A program made the position numbers and the translations under genes. Shown here piece after piece: positions 16,892 through 25,918 of a stretch of DNA of 64,000 nucleotides. The number at the start of each line of letters is the position of its first letter. Position 1 is the first letter of the stretch. Below the pieces are notes generated by a model. The model was not told where the DNA came from and ran no database searches. It saw only the letters and a list, made by a program, of their open reading frames with translations. Source of the stretch: JAIFLN01 sp964475005 (GTDB lineage Bacteria > Spirochaetota > Spirochaetia > JABEVK01); contig CAYYUZ010000002.1 in NCBI GenBank assembly GCA_964475005.1, positions 9,854-73,853 of the forward strand, read 5' to 3'.

Positions 16892-19579
16892 GTGGGCGAA
16901 GTCAGAAAATATGTTTTCTCTTTTGGGGCCGGTCGGGCTGAGGGCTCGGGCTCAATGAAGGCTCTTTTGGGCGGTAAGGGTGCGGGTTTGGCCGAAATGA
17001 CCAATATCGGCCTTCCGGTTCCTGCCGGATTTACCCTGACGACAGAGGTCTGCGACCTCTACTATAAGAATGACAAGAAGTATCCGGAACAGCTGAAGGA
17101 ACAGGTTGCCGATCACCTGGCCCGACTGGAAGCCACCACCGGCAAATCCTTTGGAAACCCCGACAATCCGCTACTGGTGTCGGTACGGTCGGGAGCGCAG
17201 ATCTCGATGCCCGGCATGATGGAGACCATCTTGAACCTCGGCCTCAACGACAAGAGCGTGGAAGGGCTGGCTGTTCGCACCGGAAACCGCAGGTTTGCGC
17301 TCGATGCCTATCGAAGGTTCATTTCCATGTATGGATCCACAGCGCGGGGGATTTCGTCTGAGGAATTCGATCTGGCCTTTCAAGACGTCAAGAATAGCAT
17401 GACCCGAACCAGGCTTGGAGCCAAGGCGGGGAAGCGAATCCAAGACAGCGAAGTCAACGAAGCCGAGTTCGACGCGCTCATTCCCCGCTACAAGACCATC
17501 TATCGGGAACATACCAAGGAAGCTTTTCCGCAGGACCCTCAGGTTCAACTCTGGGGAGCGATCGCGGCCGTCTTCAATAGCTGGTCGGCCCCCAAGGCCG
17601 TGACCTACCGAGAGGTGGAGAAGATCACTAACCTTGCGGGAACAGCCGTCAGTGTCGTCCAAATGGTGTTCGGAAACCTTGCCAACCATTCGGGTACGGG
17701 CGTTTGTTTCACCCGTGACCCCAACCGCGGCGACAACATCTTCTATGGGGACTACCTGCCCAACGCTCAAGGCGAGGATGTCGTGGCCGGAATTCGAACA
17801 CCGATGACCCTGTCGGATTTTGAGAGGACGGAGCCGGAATCCTACCGCCAGCTCGTCGAGGTTCGACGTCGGCTCGAAGGACACTATCGTGACATGCAGG
17901 ATCTTGAATTCACTGTCGAGGAAGGCACGCTTTACATGTTGCAGTGCCGGACAGGCAAACGCTCGCCATCGGCCGCCTTCCAAATCGCCGTCGACATGGT
18001 GAAAGAAGGCTTGATTAGCAAGGCTGAAGCCGTGCTTCGAATCCGAGACAAAGATGTCGAAGGCCTGTTCTACCCGGTCATCGACTCTTCGAAAAAAGAC
18101 GCCATGAAGGACGCCTGGCTGGTTCAAGGCATCGACGCGGTGCCTGGTGCTGCGGCCGGCCGCGTGGTGTTCACGGCCAAAGACGCCGAACAATGGACGG
18201 CGCGGGGAGAGGCTGTCATCTTGGTTCGCCGAGAAACCAGCCCCGAAGACGTCGGCGGCATGCATTCCGCCAAAGGAATTCTCACCGCGACGGGGGGAAA
18301 GACCAGTCACGCCGCCGTTGTCGCCAGAGGTTGGGGACGGTGTTGTATTGTCGGTTGTGAGGCTCTGGAGGTCGACTACGAAGACAAGCTGTTCCATGTG
18401 GGAAACGTCGTAGTTCGTGAGGGCGACGAAATTACCCTCAACGGATCAACGGGAGACGTCTACCGCGGACGCCTGGAGCTCATTCAACCTCAACCGTCAG
18501 AAGCCTTTGGGACGCTGATGAGTTGGGCCGACTCGTTCCGAAGTCTGCAAGTCCGGGCCAACGTGGACACGCCCTACGACGCGGTCAAGGCCAGGGAATT
18601 TGGGGCCCAGGGTGTCGGCCTATGCCGAACCGAACACATGTTCTTCGACTCCGAAGAGAGGATCTTGTCCATCCGCAAGATGATCGTTGCCGAATCCTCG
18701 CAAGAACGGACCAAGGCACTTGAGACGCTCTTGCCGCTTCAGCGAGAGGACTTTGCCGGTATCTTCCGGGCGATGGACGGACTTCCCGTCACGATTCGCC
18801 TCATCGATCCGCCGCTCCACGAGTTCGTTCCTCACGACGAGGCCGGACAGCGGGGGTTGGCCAAGGCGACAGGCAAGACCTTTGAGGCCGTGCACGCGCA
18901 CATCGAACGGCTCCATGAACAGAACCCCATGCTGGGGCACCGTGGCTGCCGCTTGTGCATCACCTATCCAGAAATCCTCGACATGCAGGTCACGGCCATC
19001 ATCGAGGCGGCCCTGATTTGTGTCAAAGAAGGCTTGACGGTGCATCCGGAAATCATGCATCCGCTCATTATTGATAGGCGTGAATTTGCCTACCTTGAGG
19101 CACGCACCCGGCTGGTCGCCGACGCCCTGATCAAAAAATCGGGACTGAAGCTCGACTACTTGGTGGGAGCCATGATCGAGACGCCCCGTGCTGCGCTACT
19201 TTCCGACACCATCGCCGAACGGGCGGAGTTCTTCTCGTTTGGAACCAACGACTTGACCCAAATGACGATGGGAATCTCGCGCGACGACGCGGGCCGGTTC
19301 TTGCCAGACTACGTCGACGAACACAGGGCGGCCATCTTCCGCCATGATCCGTTCTACACTCTGGACCAAGAGGGTGTGGGAAAACTCATCGTCATGGCCA
19401 TCGACCAGGCCCGCCGCGTTCGCACGGGAATCAAGATTGGCATCTGTGGGGAACACGGAGGAGAGATGGAGTCGGTGAAGTTCTGCCACAAAGTCGGCAT
19501 GAACTATGTCTCCTGCTCGCCCTACCGGGTCGCGATTGCCAGATTGGCCGCCGGCCAGGCTTCCATACCGACCCGCTGA
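16892..19579 (+). CDS. ppdK: Pyruvate, phosphate dikinase
   Basis: 895 residues, the usual length. Interconverts pyruvate + ATP + phosphate and PEP + AMP + PPi; in fermentative anaerobes it often works in glycolysis with PPi. Three parts are visible: an N-terminal ATP-grasp domain beginning LLGGKGAGLAEMTNIGLPVP, the phosphohistidine swivel domain with GGKTSHAAVVARGWG (catalytic His near residue 472), and a C-terminal PEP/pyruvate TIM barrel with MLGHRGCRL, SFGTNDLTQMTMG and the catalytic Cys in GICGEHGG near residue 851. The start is GTG at 16892 behind GGGAGG. A protein-repair methyltransferase gene follows after 19 bases. Confidence 0.97.
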   Translation: MGEVRKYVFSFGAGRAEGSGSMKALLGGKGAGLAEMTNIGLPVPAGFTLTTEVCDLYYKNDKKYPEQLKEQVADHLARLEATTGKSFGNPDNPLLVSVRSGAQISMPGMMETILNLGLNDKSVEGLAVRTGNRRFALDAYRRFISMYGSTARGISSEEFDLAFQDVKNSMTRTRLGAKAGKRIQDSEVNEAEFDALIPRYKTIYREHTKEAFPQDPQVQLWGAIAAVFNSWSAPKAVTYREVEKITNLAGTAVSVVQMVFGNLANHSGTGVCFTRDPNRGDNIFYGDYLPNAQGEDVVAGIRTPMTLSDFERTEPESYRQLVEVRRRLEGHYRDMQDLEFTVEEGTLYMLQCRTGKRSPSAAFQIAVDMVKEGLISKAEAVLRIRDKDVEGLFYPVIDSSKKDAMKDAWLVQGIDAVPGAAAGRVVFTAKDAEQWTARGEAVILVRRETSPEDVGGMHSAKGILTATGGKTSHAAVVARGWGRCCIVGCEALEVDYEDKLFHVGNVVVREGDEITLNGSTGDVYRGRLELIQPQPSEAFGTLMSWADSFRSLQVRANVDTPYDAVKAREFGAQGVGLCRTEHMFFDSEERILSIRKMIVAESSQERTKALETLLPLQREDFAGIFRAMDGLPVTIRLIDPPLHEFVPHDEAGQRGLAKATGKTFEAVHAHIERLHEQNPMLGHRGCRLCITYPEILDMQVTAIIEAALICVKEGLTVHPEIMHPLIIDRREFAYLEARTRLVADALIKKSGLKLDYLVGAMIETPRAALLSDTIAERAEFFSFGTNDLTQMTMGISRDDAGRFLPDYVDEHRAAIFRHDPFYTLDQEGVGKLIVMAIDQARRVRTGIKIGICGEHGGEMESVKFCHKVGMNYVSCSPYRVAIARLAAGQASIPTR

Positions 19580-19598
19580 CGATAAGGAGTCGCTGCCA

Positions 19599-20246
19599 GT
19601 GAGCAGCAACGCGGCCCTCGTTGAGTTGGTGCGGAGGAATTCTGTTTCCTATCTCGATGCGATGCATCGAGATGATCGAGTCTTGCAAGCCATGCTGGAA
19701 GTCGATCGGGCAGAATTCCTTCCCGCCAACGTTAGAAACCACGCCTATCGCGACGAGCCGGTTTCCATAGGTTTCGCGGAAACTTGCTCTGAGCCCAGCA
19801 TGGTTGCGTTTATTCTCGACAAGCTCGAGATCCGAGATGGGAACAAAGTACTTGAGATTGGGTCGGGGTGTGGCTACGCGGCCGCCATCGCCTCGCGGCT
19901 TTGTGGATCTTACGGGAAGATTTACGCTTGCGAGGTGATACCTCATCTCGCCTACCAAATGAAACTGAACTTTCTCAAAAAGTACGCGGACATTTCCATC
20001 ATCATCACCGACGGATCGGCTGGTTTTCCCGAGCTTGCACCGTTTGACAGGATCTTCCTCTCGGCTGGAGTCGACAGCGAACGTTTCAACAGCAAGGTGC
20101 TCGTGGAGCAACTGTCGGAAGCAGGGAAGCTGATCTATCCCGAGGCTTACGGTTCACTTCATGTGCTGGAAAAGCAAGGTTCCACGGTGACCCAGACCAC
20201 CTATCCAGGTGTCCGTTTTGTTCCGCTGACGGGAAAGAATAGCTAG
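19599..20246 (+). CDS. pcm: Protein-L-isoaspartate O-methyltransferase
   Basis: 215 residues from the GTG at 19599, which follows AAGGAG by 9 bases. The AdoMet-binding motif I is VLEIGSGCGYAAAIA, preceded by the PCMT-type segment EFLPANVRNHAYRDEPVSIG. It repairs isoaspartyl residues in damaged proteins using S-adenosylmethionine in the cytoplasm. It starts 19 bases after ppdK and is very probably cotranscribed. The usual E. coli neighbours (surE, rpoS) are absent. A PCMT-like methyltransferase with another target cannot be fully excluded. Confidence 0.88.
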   Translation: MSSNAALVELVRRNSVSYLDAMHRDDRVLQAMLEVDRAEFLPANVRNHAYRDEPVSIGFAETCSEPSMVAFILDKLEIRDGNKVLEIGSGCGYAAAIASRLCGSYGKIYACEVIPHLAYQMKLNFLKKYADISIIITDGSAGFPELAPFDRIFLSAGVDSERFNSKVLVEQLSEAGKLIYPEAYGSLHVLEKQGSTVTQTTYPGVRFVPLTGKNS

Positions 20247-20274
20247 CCCGCGATCAGTCTACCGCATCTGGCGC

Positions 20275-22560
20275 CTAACCAAACCTCGCGAGCGAAGCCG
20301 CCGGTTCCTTTCCGTTGGCGACGTCGAGCATAGTCCGAACGAATTCAATCTTCACCAGGCCCTGCGACATCCGAGCCAGGTTGCGGAGCGGCAGTTCACG
20401 AAGCATGCTTCTCATCATCAGGTCCTCGGCCGACCCCTCCTCGTAGATTCCGAACGCCGGTAGCAACTTCTTCATGAGGACTCGAACGAGAGAGCCTACC
20501 TCGGGGTGGTCCTCAAGAGAACTCACAGTCGAGTTTTCGGTGTAGTTGATTTTCAACGGCTGAGGAGAAGTGATGTGGATCCGCGTCCTTGCCCTCAGGT
20601 CGCGGCTGGAGGAACCGGCAACCAACTCGAACTCGCCCGACTCGACCACCCAGCGATGTTCTTTTACCGACCACCACGAAAACGCCCGAGGTCCCAGTTC
20701 GAACTCCACGGTTTTCGTCTGGCCCGGTTGAAGGAAGATCTTCTCGAAGCCTTTGAGTTCTCGAACCGGCCGCAACACAGAAGCCTTCACGTCCTCAACG
20801 TAGAGCTGAACCACTTCGGAGCCCGCTGTCTTTCCGACGTTGGTGACCGTCACCCGCGCGACAATTTGTGCAGTGCCGGACCCAAGAGTTTCAACCCTCA
20901 AGGAACCGTAGTCGAACTGCGTATAGCTCAGGCCGTGACCGAACGGAAACAACGGGTCCACGTGGGCGGTGTCATGGTAGCGGTAGCCCACGAAAACACC
21001 TTCGCGATACTCGACTTGTGTTCCGTCGCCGGGGAAGTTCAAGAAGGAGGGCGTGTCTTCGAGACGACGAGGAAAAGTCTCGGTCAGCTTTCCCGAAGGG
21101 TTGGCCAACCCGAACAAGAGGTCGCTCACGGCGCCGCCCCAGGCCTGCCCGCCCAGGTACCCTTCCAATACCGCGGGAACTCGGTCGAGCCAAGGCATTT
21201 CAATAGGGGAACCGTTGCTGAGGACCACCACCACATTCTTTTGAACCGCTAGAATGGCGTCGAGCAACGCTGTATGGCTGGCAGGAATGCTCAGATGACT
21301 ACGGTCGAAACCCTCACTTTCCAACTCGTCGGTCAGCCCGAGAAAGACCACAGCCACCTCAGCCGCTTTGGCAGTCCGCACGGCGTCTTCCTGGAGAGCC
21401 TTGTCAACTGCACCGCCGCGCAGGGCGTACCCGGACGCGTAGGTGAACTGGGTCCCAGGGGAAGCACACCGCTTGGCTTCCTCGAGCGCGTCGTCAATTC
21501 GCGTCGGAATAATGTGGCTGCTTCCACCGCCTTGGTAGCGCGGGTGCCTTGCAAACGCCCCAATAAAGGCCACCCGCCCGCCGCTCAGAGGGAGAACACC
21601 GTCGTTCTTGAGCAAAACCATGCTTTCGGTGGCGACCCGCCGCGCCAGGGAGTGGTGGGCGTCGACGTCAAAAACGGCGGAAGTGTCGAGATTCCCCATG
21701 ACCTTCAACGTGAGGTCCAAGATACGGCGCACGGCGTTGTCTAGTTCGCCGATAGTCAGTTGGCCGCTCTTCACGGCACCGACAAGATCGGCGTCGGTCA
21801 AGCCGCCGTTGCCGGGCATCTCGAAATCTTGCCCGGCGCGAATGCCTTCCACTCGATCGTTGCAAGCACCCCAGTCGGTAACGACAAGCCCCTTGTGCCC
21901 CCACTCTTTTTTCAGCACTTCCGTCAGAAGCCAATGGTTCTCGGCGGCATAGGTTCCGTTGATCCTGTTGTAGGAACACATCACCGTCCACGGCTGAGCC
22001 CCCACGACCGCAGTCTCGAAGGCTGGCAGGTAAATCTCACGCAAGGTACGCTCGTCGACCCGAGCGTCGATAGTCATGCGGAGTTTCTCTTGGTTGTTGA
22101 CGGCGAAGTGCTTCAGCGAAGTTCCCACACCTTCGGACTGCACCCCGCGAATGTGATGCTTGGCGATTTCCCCGGCCACGAAGGGATCTTCGGAAAAATA
22201 CTCAAAATTCCGTCCGCATAGGGGGCTTCGTTTGATGTTCACGGCGGGTCCCAGGATCACGCCGACCTGGCTGGCCTTGGATTCGCGGCCCAGTGCCCGG
22301 CCGACCTCTTCGACCAAGTCTCGATTCCAGGTGGAAGCCAGCCCGACCCCGGAAGGAAAACACGTCGCTGGAACACTATTCGTCAGCCCCACCCCACCGC
22401 CAATCTGCTTTCGGAGTCCGTGAGGCCCGTCGGTCATCGTCCACGAGGGAAGACCCAACCGTTCCACAGCCTTGGTATTCCAAAAGTCTTTCCCAGAGCA
22501 AAGGCTGGCCTTTTCTTCTAGCGTCAGTTCCTTGAGCAGGGTTTCGATGCGTTCGTTCAT
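20275..22560 (-). CDS. GH3 beta-glucosidase
   Basis: 761 residues, no signal peptide, so cytoplasmic. Domain order: GH3 N-terminal barrel with the nucleophile Asp in LVVTDWGACNDR (near residue 225), the GH3 C-terminal alpha/beta sandwich with the likely acid/base Glu in DELESEGFDRSHLS, a fibronectin-III-like domain (VTNVGKTAGSEVVQLYVEDV) and a C-terminal tail of about 85 residues, as in many intracellular beta-glucosidases. It would release glucose or another sugar from imported beta-glycosides. Its ATG overlaps the TetR stop by 4 bases, making a two-gene operon in which the regulator comes first. Confidence 0.93.
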   Translation of the reverse strand: MNERIETLLKELTLEEKASLCSGKDFWNTKAVERLGLPSWTMTDGPHGLRKQIGGGVGLTNSVPATCFPSGVGLASTWNRDLVEEVGRALGRESKASQVGVILGPAVNIKRSPLCGRNFEYFSEDPFVAGEIAKHHIRGVQSEGVGTSLKHFAVNNQEKLRMTIDARVDERTLREIYLPAFETAVVGAQPWTVMCSYNRINGTYAAENHWLLTEVLKKEWGHKGLVVTDWGACNDRVEGIRAGQDFEMPGNGGLTDADLVGAVKSGQLTIGELDNAVRRILDLTLKVMGNLDTSAVFDVDAHHSLARRVATESMVLLKNDGVLPLSGGRVAFIGAFARHPRYQGGGSSHIIPTRIDDALEEAKRCASPGTQFTYASGYALRGGAVDKALQEDAVRTAKAAEVAVVFLGLTDELESEGFDRSHLSIPASHTALLDAILAVQKNVVVVLSNGSPIEMPWLDRVPAVLEGYLGGQAWGGAVSDLLFGLANPSGKLTETFPRRLEDTPSFLNFPGDGTQVEYREGVFVGYRYHDTAHVDPLFPFGHGLSYTQFDYGSLRVETLGSGTAQIVARVTVTNVGKTAGSEVVQLYVEDVKASVLRPVRELKGFEKIFLQPGQTKTVEFELGPRAFSWWSVKEHRWVVESGEFELVAGSSSRDLRARTRIHITSPQPLKINYTENSTVSSLEDHPEVGSLVRVLMKKLLPAFGIYEEGSAEDLMMRSMLRELPLRNLARMSQGLVKIEFVRTMLDVANGKEPAASLARFG

Positions 22561-23246
22561 GACAAGTCTCCTTGAGAAGGTGCCAGGCCGTCTAGAAGAA
22601 GGTCGACCAGGGTCTGGGGCATTTTTCCGGGTTCCCCGGGAAGGGCTTCAATGAGAATGTCGCCACGAAGCAGCACCCGTTGGTGCAGACTGCGTACGGC
22701 ATTGAGCAGGGTCACGCCGACAAGATGCTGATCAAGATCCGCTCGCAGACTTCCGTCTATGGCCCCGCGGCTGAGAAAATCGGCAAGGAAAGGGTCCTGC
22801 GGAAAATGAAGCCGCGCGGCCAAATTCTCTCGAAATTGGGCAGCAACGGCTGTTCCGGCAGGAATCCTCCCGCCCGAGAAGTAAGCGTCGAACTCGGCGA
22901 GGAAGACCATCTGTTTCTCGAAACGAGGCGACAACCAGTGATTCTTGAGATAACACCCCAAAGCTGTGCGTGCCGAAGCGCCGGCAGGAACGCTGTCACG
23001 CCACGAGGAGTCGGCTATAAAGGATGCAAACACCTCTTCCAACAAACACGACGCCAAATCGGTTTTGTCCTGAAAGTAGCGGTAGAGAGTGCTTCGGCTG
23101 ATGCCAGCGGCGTGGGCGACGTCCTTCATCTGAGTGTCGAAGAACCCCTTTTGCAGGAAAAGCTCGAGAGCGGTGTCGAGGATACCCCGACGGGACTCGG
23201 GGGTCTGATAGATCATGCGCGGAGACTTGTCGGCGGTATCGGTCAT
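22557..23246 (-). CDS. TetR/AcrR-family transcriptional regulator
   Basis: 229 residues from the ATG at 23246; longer in-frame starts would overlap the promoter and operator. The N-terminal HTH is typical: RRGILDTALELFLQKGFF followed by MKDVAHAAGISRSTLYRYF. The helical ligand domain is not diagnostic. It is cotranscribed with the GH3 beta-glucosidase gene through a 4-base ATGA overlap, an unusual pairing for TetR, and suggests sensing of a glycoside or aglycone. A palindrome next to its own -10 box points to autorepression. Confidence 0.9.
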   Translation of the reverse strand: MTDTADKSPRMIYQTPESRRGILDTALELFLQKGFFDTQMKDVAHAAGISRSTLYRYFQDKTDLASCLLEEVFASFIADSSWRDSVPAGASARTALGCYLKNHWLSPRFEKQMVFLAEFDAYFSGGRIPAGTAVAAQFRENLAARLHFPQDPFLADFLSRGAIDGSLRADLDQHLVGVTLLNAVRSLHQRVLLRGDILIEALPGEPGKMPQTLVDLLLDGLAPSQGDLS

Positions 23247-23255
23247 GGTACACTC

Positions 23256-23274
23256 GTTATAGAACACGTGTACT
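23256..23274 (-). promoter_or_regulatory. TetR-GH3 operon -10 box with overlapping palindromic operator
   Basis: On the minus strand TATAAC (23261-23256) lies 9 bases before the ATG. Beside it AGAACACGTGTACT (plus strand, 23261-23274) is palindromic at 6 of 7 positions, with a perfect ACACGTGT core. Placement and symmetry fit a TetR autorepression operator. A flanking GTACAC (23273-23268, minus) / GTGTAC (23253-23248, minus) repeat adds further dyad symmetry. Confidence 0.55.
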
Positions 23275-23301
23275 ACACAGTGAGTCCAGCAAATTGTTCT
23301 G

Positions 23302-23961
23302 TCAACCAAATTCGAAAGGCCGCGTCATCGTCAGGCTCTGCGACAGAAGCCCAACGGCCTCGGTAAAGGAATCGGCGAACTGGGGCGACTCGACCTGTCC
23401 AAAACCATACTTCGCGAAGAGAAAAGGAATACGGTTTTGTTGCGCAGCTTCGGCGTCGTGCGCGGTGTCTCCCACGTAGACCGGCGACCTCAGCTGATAG
23501 GTTTGGACAACCAGGGCAATGTTGTCAGCCTTCGACTTGCCGGTTCGTCCGAAACACTCGAACCCCTCAAAGACCTCGCCAAGGTTGTTCTTAGCCAAAA
23601 AGTTCTCGATGTAGCCTTCCAAACAGTTGCTGATGATGAACAGCCGCTTCGACACCGCCAGGCGTGAAAGCCCGGCCTGGACGCCCTCGTAAAGAATGCC
23701 CCCGGATTTCTGAACAAGGCGCGACTCGTGACCGCGGTAGACCTTCACGAGTTCGGGATACAGTTCAGGAGGAATCCAGGGGAAGAACCTCGGCAAGAGG
23801 GTCTCAAAGGGCAGACCGGTGAAGGCGCGCACCTGGGGCGCCGACACGATCCGGTCGCCCCAGCCTAGAGTCTTCAGTGTTTCTGTCCAAGCCATGGCGC
23901 AAGTTGAACTGGCGTCCCACAGCGTTCCGTCTAGGTCAAACAGGACGCTGTCGAAAGTCAT
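23302..23961 (-). CDS. HAD-superfamily hydrolase, phosphoglycolate phosphatase-like
   Basis: 219 residues from the ATG at 23961, which overlaps the permease stop (ATGA). HAD motif I is FDLDGTLWD at residues 8-16 with nucleophile Asp10; motif II is ISN near residue 115; motif III uses the lysine of GKSKADN; motif IV is VGDTAHDAEAA. The cap is of the small helical C1 type. It is the last gene of the Rbs-like importer operon, so it probably dephosphorylates a sugar phosphate derived from the imported substrate. The exact substrate is unknown. Confidence 0.9.
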   Translation of the reverse strand: MTFDSVLFDLDGTLWDASSTCAMAWTETLKTLGWGDRIVSAPQVRAFTGLPFETLLPRFFPWIPPELYPELVKVYRGHESRLVQKSGGILYEGVQAGLSRLAVSKRLFIISNCLEGYIENFLAKNNLGEVFEGFECFGRTGKSKADNIALVVQTYQLRSPVYVGDTAHDAEAAQQNRIPFLFAKYGFGQVESPQFADSFTEAVGLLSQSLTMTRPFEFG

Positions 23962-24953
23962 ACCAATTCGCGTTTGCGCTTCTGGGTGTAGCTGTCGAGC
24001 CACAGGATGGCGACGATCACCGCACCCTTGAGCATGACCTGGTACCACGAAGGGATGGTCAACATGTTCATGGCATTGTCGAGTAGGCCAAACACGAGCA
24101 GCCCCAGAGCCGACTGAGGAATTCCGCCTACGCCGCCGGCGAACGACGTGCCACCGACCACGGCGCCGCAGTTGACTACCAGCGCTGTGAAATCCCCGTA
24201 GACGGCGGACCCGGTGTTGAGCTTGGACGACAGCAGAACTCCGCCGAGGGCTGCCATCGTCCCGCTGATAACCAGGGTCATCCATTTGTTCTTGATGACA
24301 TCGATGCCTGAATAACGGGCGACGTCGTAGTCGCCGCCGATGGCGTACAGGTTGCGTCCGAAGGCCGTGTAGCGCATCAGCCAGGCAAACAGGACGAAGC
24401 AGACCAGCATGATAATCACCAAGTTTGGGATTCCCGGAAAGTGCCCATCGGCGAAAGTGCCGTCGCCGAAGAGGTAGCCGTTGCCAATCTGCATAAAGTC
24501 TGGATTCTTGGCGGGGACGGGGTGGGCATCAGAAAGCTGCTGGGCCACTCCTGTCAGCATGAGGCCCACGCCAAGGGTGATGATGAACGGCTCGGTTTTC
24601 TGGTGAACCACTAGAAAACCGTTCACGAAGCCCACCAAGGTACCGAACAGCACCGCCAGCAACAGAGCCAGCGGCATGGGCATGAAGTCCTGCAGTTGGA
24701 TAGAGAGGATACCCGCGACGACGAGGATGCCGCCGATGGAGAGGTCGCAACCACCTGAAATGATGGTTAAGCTCACGCCGAAACCCAGGATCATCAGGAT
24801 GGAGGACGAGTTGAGCATGTCGAGCAGGTTGTAGGCGCTGTAGAACTGGTCTCCTACGCTGAAAAGACCCGGCGCCATCGCCATGACAACCAGAATGATG
24901 ACAATCGCCACAAGGGCCTTCTGCCTCACAAAAAGGCGGTAGAGGTTGTTCAT
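23958..24953 (-). CDS. ABC sugar permease, RbsC family (second permease)
   Basis: 331 residues from the ATG at 24953, in an ATGA overlap with the upstream permease stop. It is a hydrophobic protein with 8-10 predicted helices and the family signature GGCDLSIGGILVVAGI and, nearer the C-terminus, NCGAVVGGTSFAGGVGGI. CUT2 importers usually have one permease gene; this operon has two different ones, as in the galactofuranose system ytfQRT-yjfF or the Lsr system, implying a heterodimeric channel. Confidence 0.92.
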   Translation of the reverse strand: MNNLYRLFVRQKALVAIVIILVVMAMAPGLFSVGDQFYSAYNLLDMLNSSSILMILGFGVSLTIISGGCDLSIGGILVVAGILSIQLQDFMPMPLALLLAVLFGTLVGFVNGFLVVHQKTEPFIITLGVGLMLTGVAQQLSDAHPVPAKNPDFMQIGNGYLFGDGTFADGHFPGIPNLVIIMLVCFVLFAWLMRYTAFGRNLYAIGGDYDVARYSGIDVIKNKWMTLVISGTMAALGGVLLSSKLNTGSAVYGDFTALVVNCGAVVGGTSFAGGVGGIPQSALGLLVFGLLDNAMNMLTIPSWYQVMLKGAVIVAILWLDSYTQKRKRELV

Positions 24954-25918
24954 AGCTGGTTTCCCTGCACTTCTTTGCGGTTGTCGAGCCAGATGGCGAA
25001 AACGAGGATGAGACCCCTTGCGGCCCACTGCATGTACGAGGACACCCCCAAGAGGTTGAGGCAGTTGTTGAGCATAATTACGAGAAGAACTCCCATGACG
25101 GTGCGCAGGACGCTTCCCTTTCCTCCCTTAAGCGTCGTACCGCCCACGACCACGGCCAGAATGGCGTTTGTCTCGAAACCGAAGCCGATGACAGGGGCCG
25201 CCGTGGTGATCCGAGAGAAGAGCACAATGGCTCCGAGGGCCGCCATGAAACCGCCGATGGTGTAGATCAGGACAATCGAGCGGTCCACCGGGACGCCAGC
25301 CAGACGCGCCGCTGTCTTGTTGCCGCCCGTAAGCGAAATCGCACGGCCTGCAGCGGTCCTTGTATGGAAGATCCACAGGATGGCCAGCGCCACGAGGAAG
25401 ATGATGAACGACACGGAAAGCGGACCCACGTCTCCGGCTCCGATGGAATCAAACACGGAGTGGCTGGTTGTGAGGTCCCAGAAGTGCCTTGTTGATCCTC
25501 CCGAATAGATGAGGGCGAAGGAGGAGTAGACGGTGCTCATGCCAAAGGTGATGAACAGCGCCTCGGCCTGTGTCGTCGCACCCCCTGTTAGGATGAGCAC
25601 GGCGTTCATGGCGCCGCAGACCGACCCTAGAAACAGGCCGGTCGCCAAAGCTCCAGCCTGTCCGAGGGGATCGATGAGGGAGATGGTGACAACAGCGACC
25701 AAGTTGATGGTGCCGGCGACCGAAAGATCGATGAACCCGCCTATGATGACAAAGGTCATCCCCAGCGATACAAGGATGAGCGGGCCAAACTGGCGCATGA
25801 TGTTCACTAGGTTGGCCGGCGAGATGAATTTCGGCTGGATTACGGCGGTAATGAGGGCCAAGCCCAGAATCATCACAAGGACAAGGTAGTCTTTCAGGAT
25901 GGAGCCCAACGCCCTCAC
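24950..25918 (-). CDS. ABC sugar permease, RbsC family (first permease)
   Basis: 322 residues, 8-10 predicted helices. The substrate-path signature GGFIDLSVAGTINLVAVV and the C-terminal ILAVVVGGTTLKGGKGSVL are typical of CUT2 permeases. Its start overlaps the ATPase stop by 4 bases and its stop overlaps the second permease, so ATPase, permeases and phosphatase are tightly coupled in translation. Confidence 0.92.
   Translation of the reverse strand: MRALGSILKDYLVLVMILGLALITAVIQPKFISPANLVNIMRQFGPLILVSLGMTFVIIGGFIDLSVAGTINLVAVVTISLIDPLGQAGALATGLFLGSVCGAMNAVLILTGGATTQAEALFITFGMSTVYSSFALIYSGGSTRHFWDLTTSHSVFDSIGAGDVGPLSVSFIIFLVALAILWIFHTRTAAGRAISLTGGNKTAARLAGVPVDRSIVLIYTIGGFMAALGAIVLFSRITTAAPVIGFGFETNAILAVVVGGTTLKGGKGSVLRTVMGVLLVIMLNNCLNLLGVSSYMQWAARGLILVFAIWLDNRKEVQGNQL

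Noticed and set aside
17171..18397. A 408-codon minus-strand frame inside ppdK
   Set aside because: It is antisense to conserved ppdK domains and results from the GC-rich codon pattern; no ribosome site.
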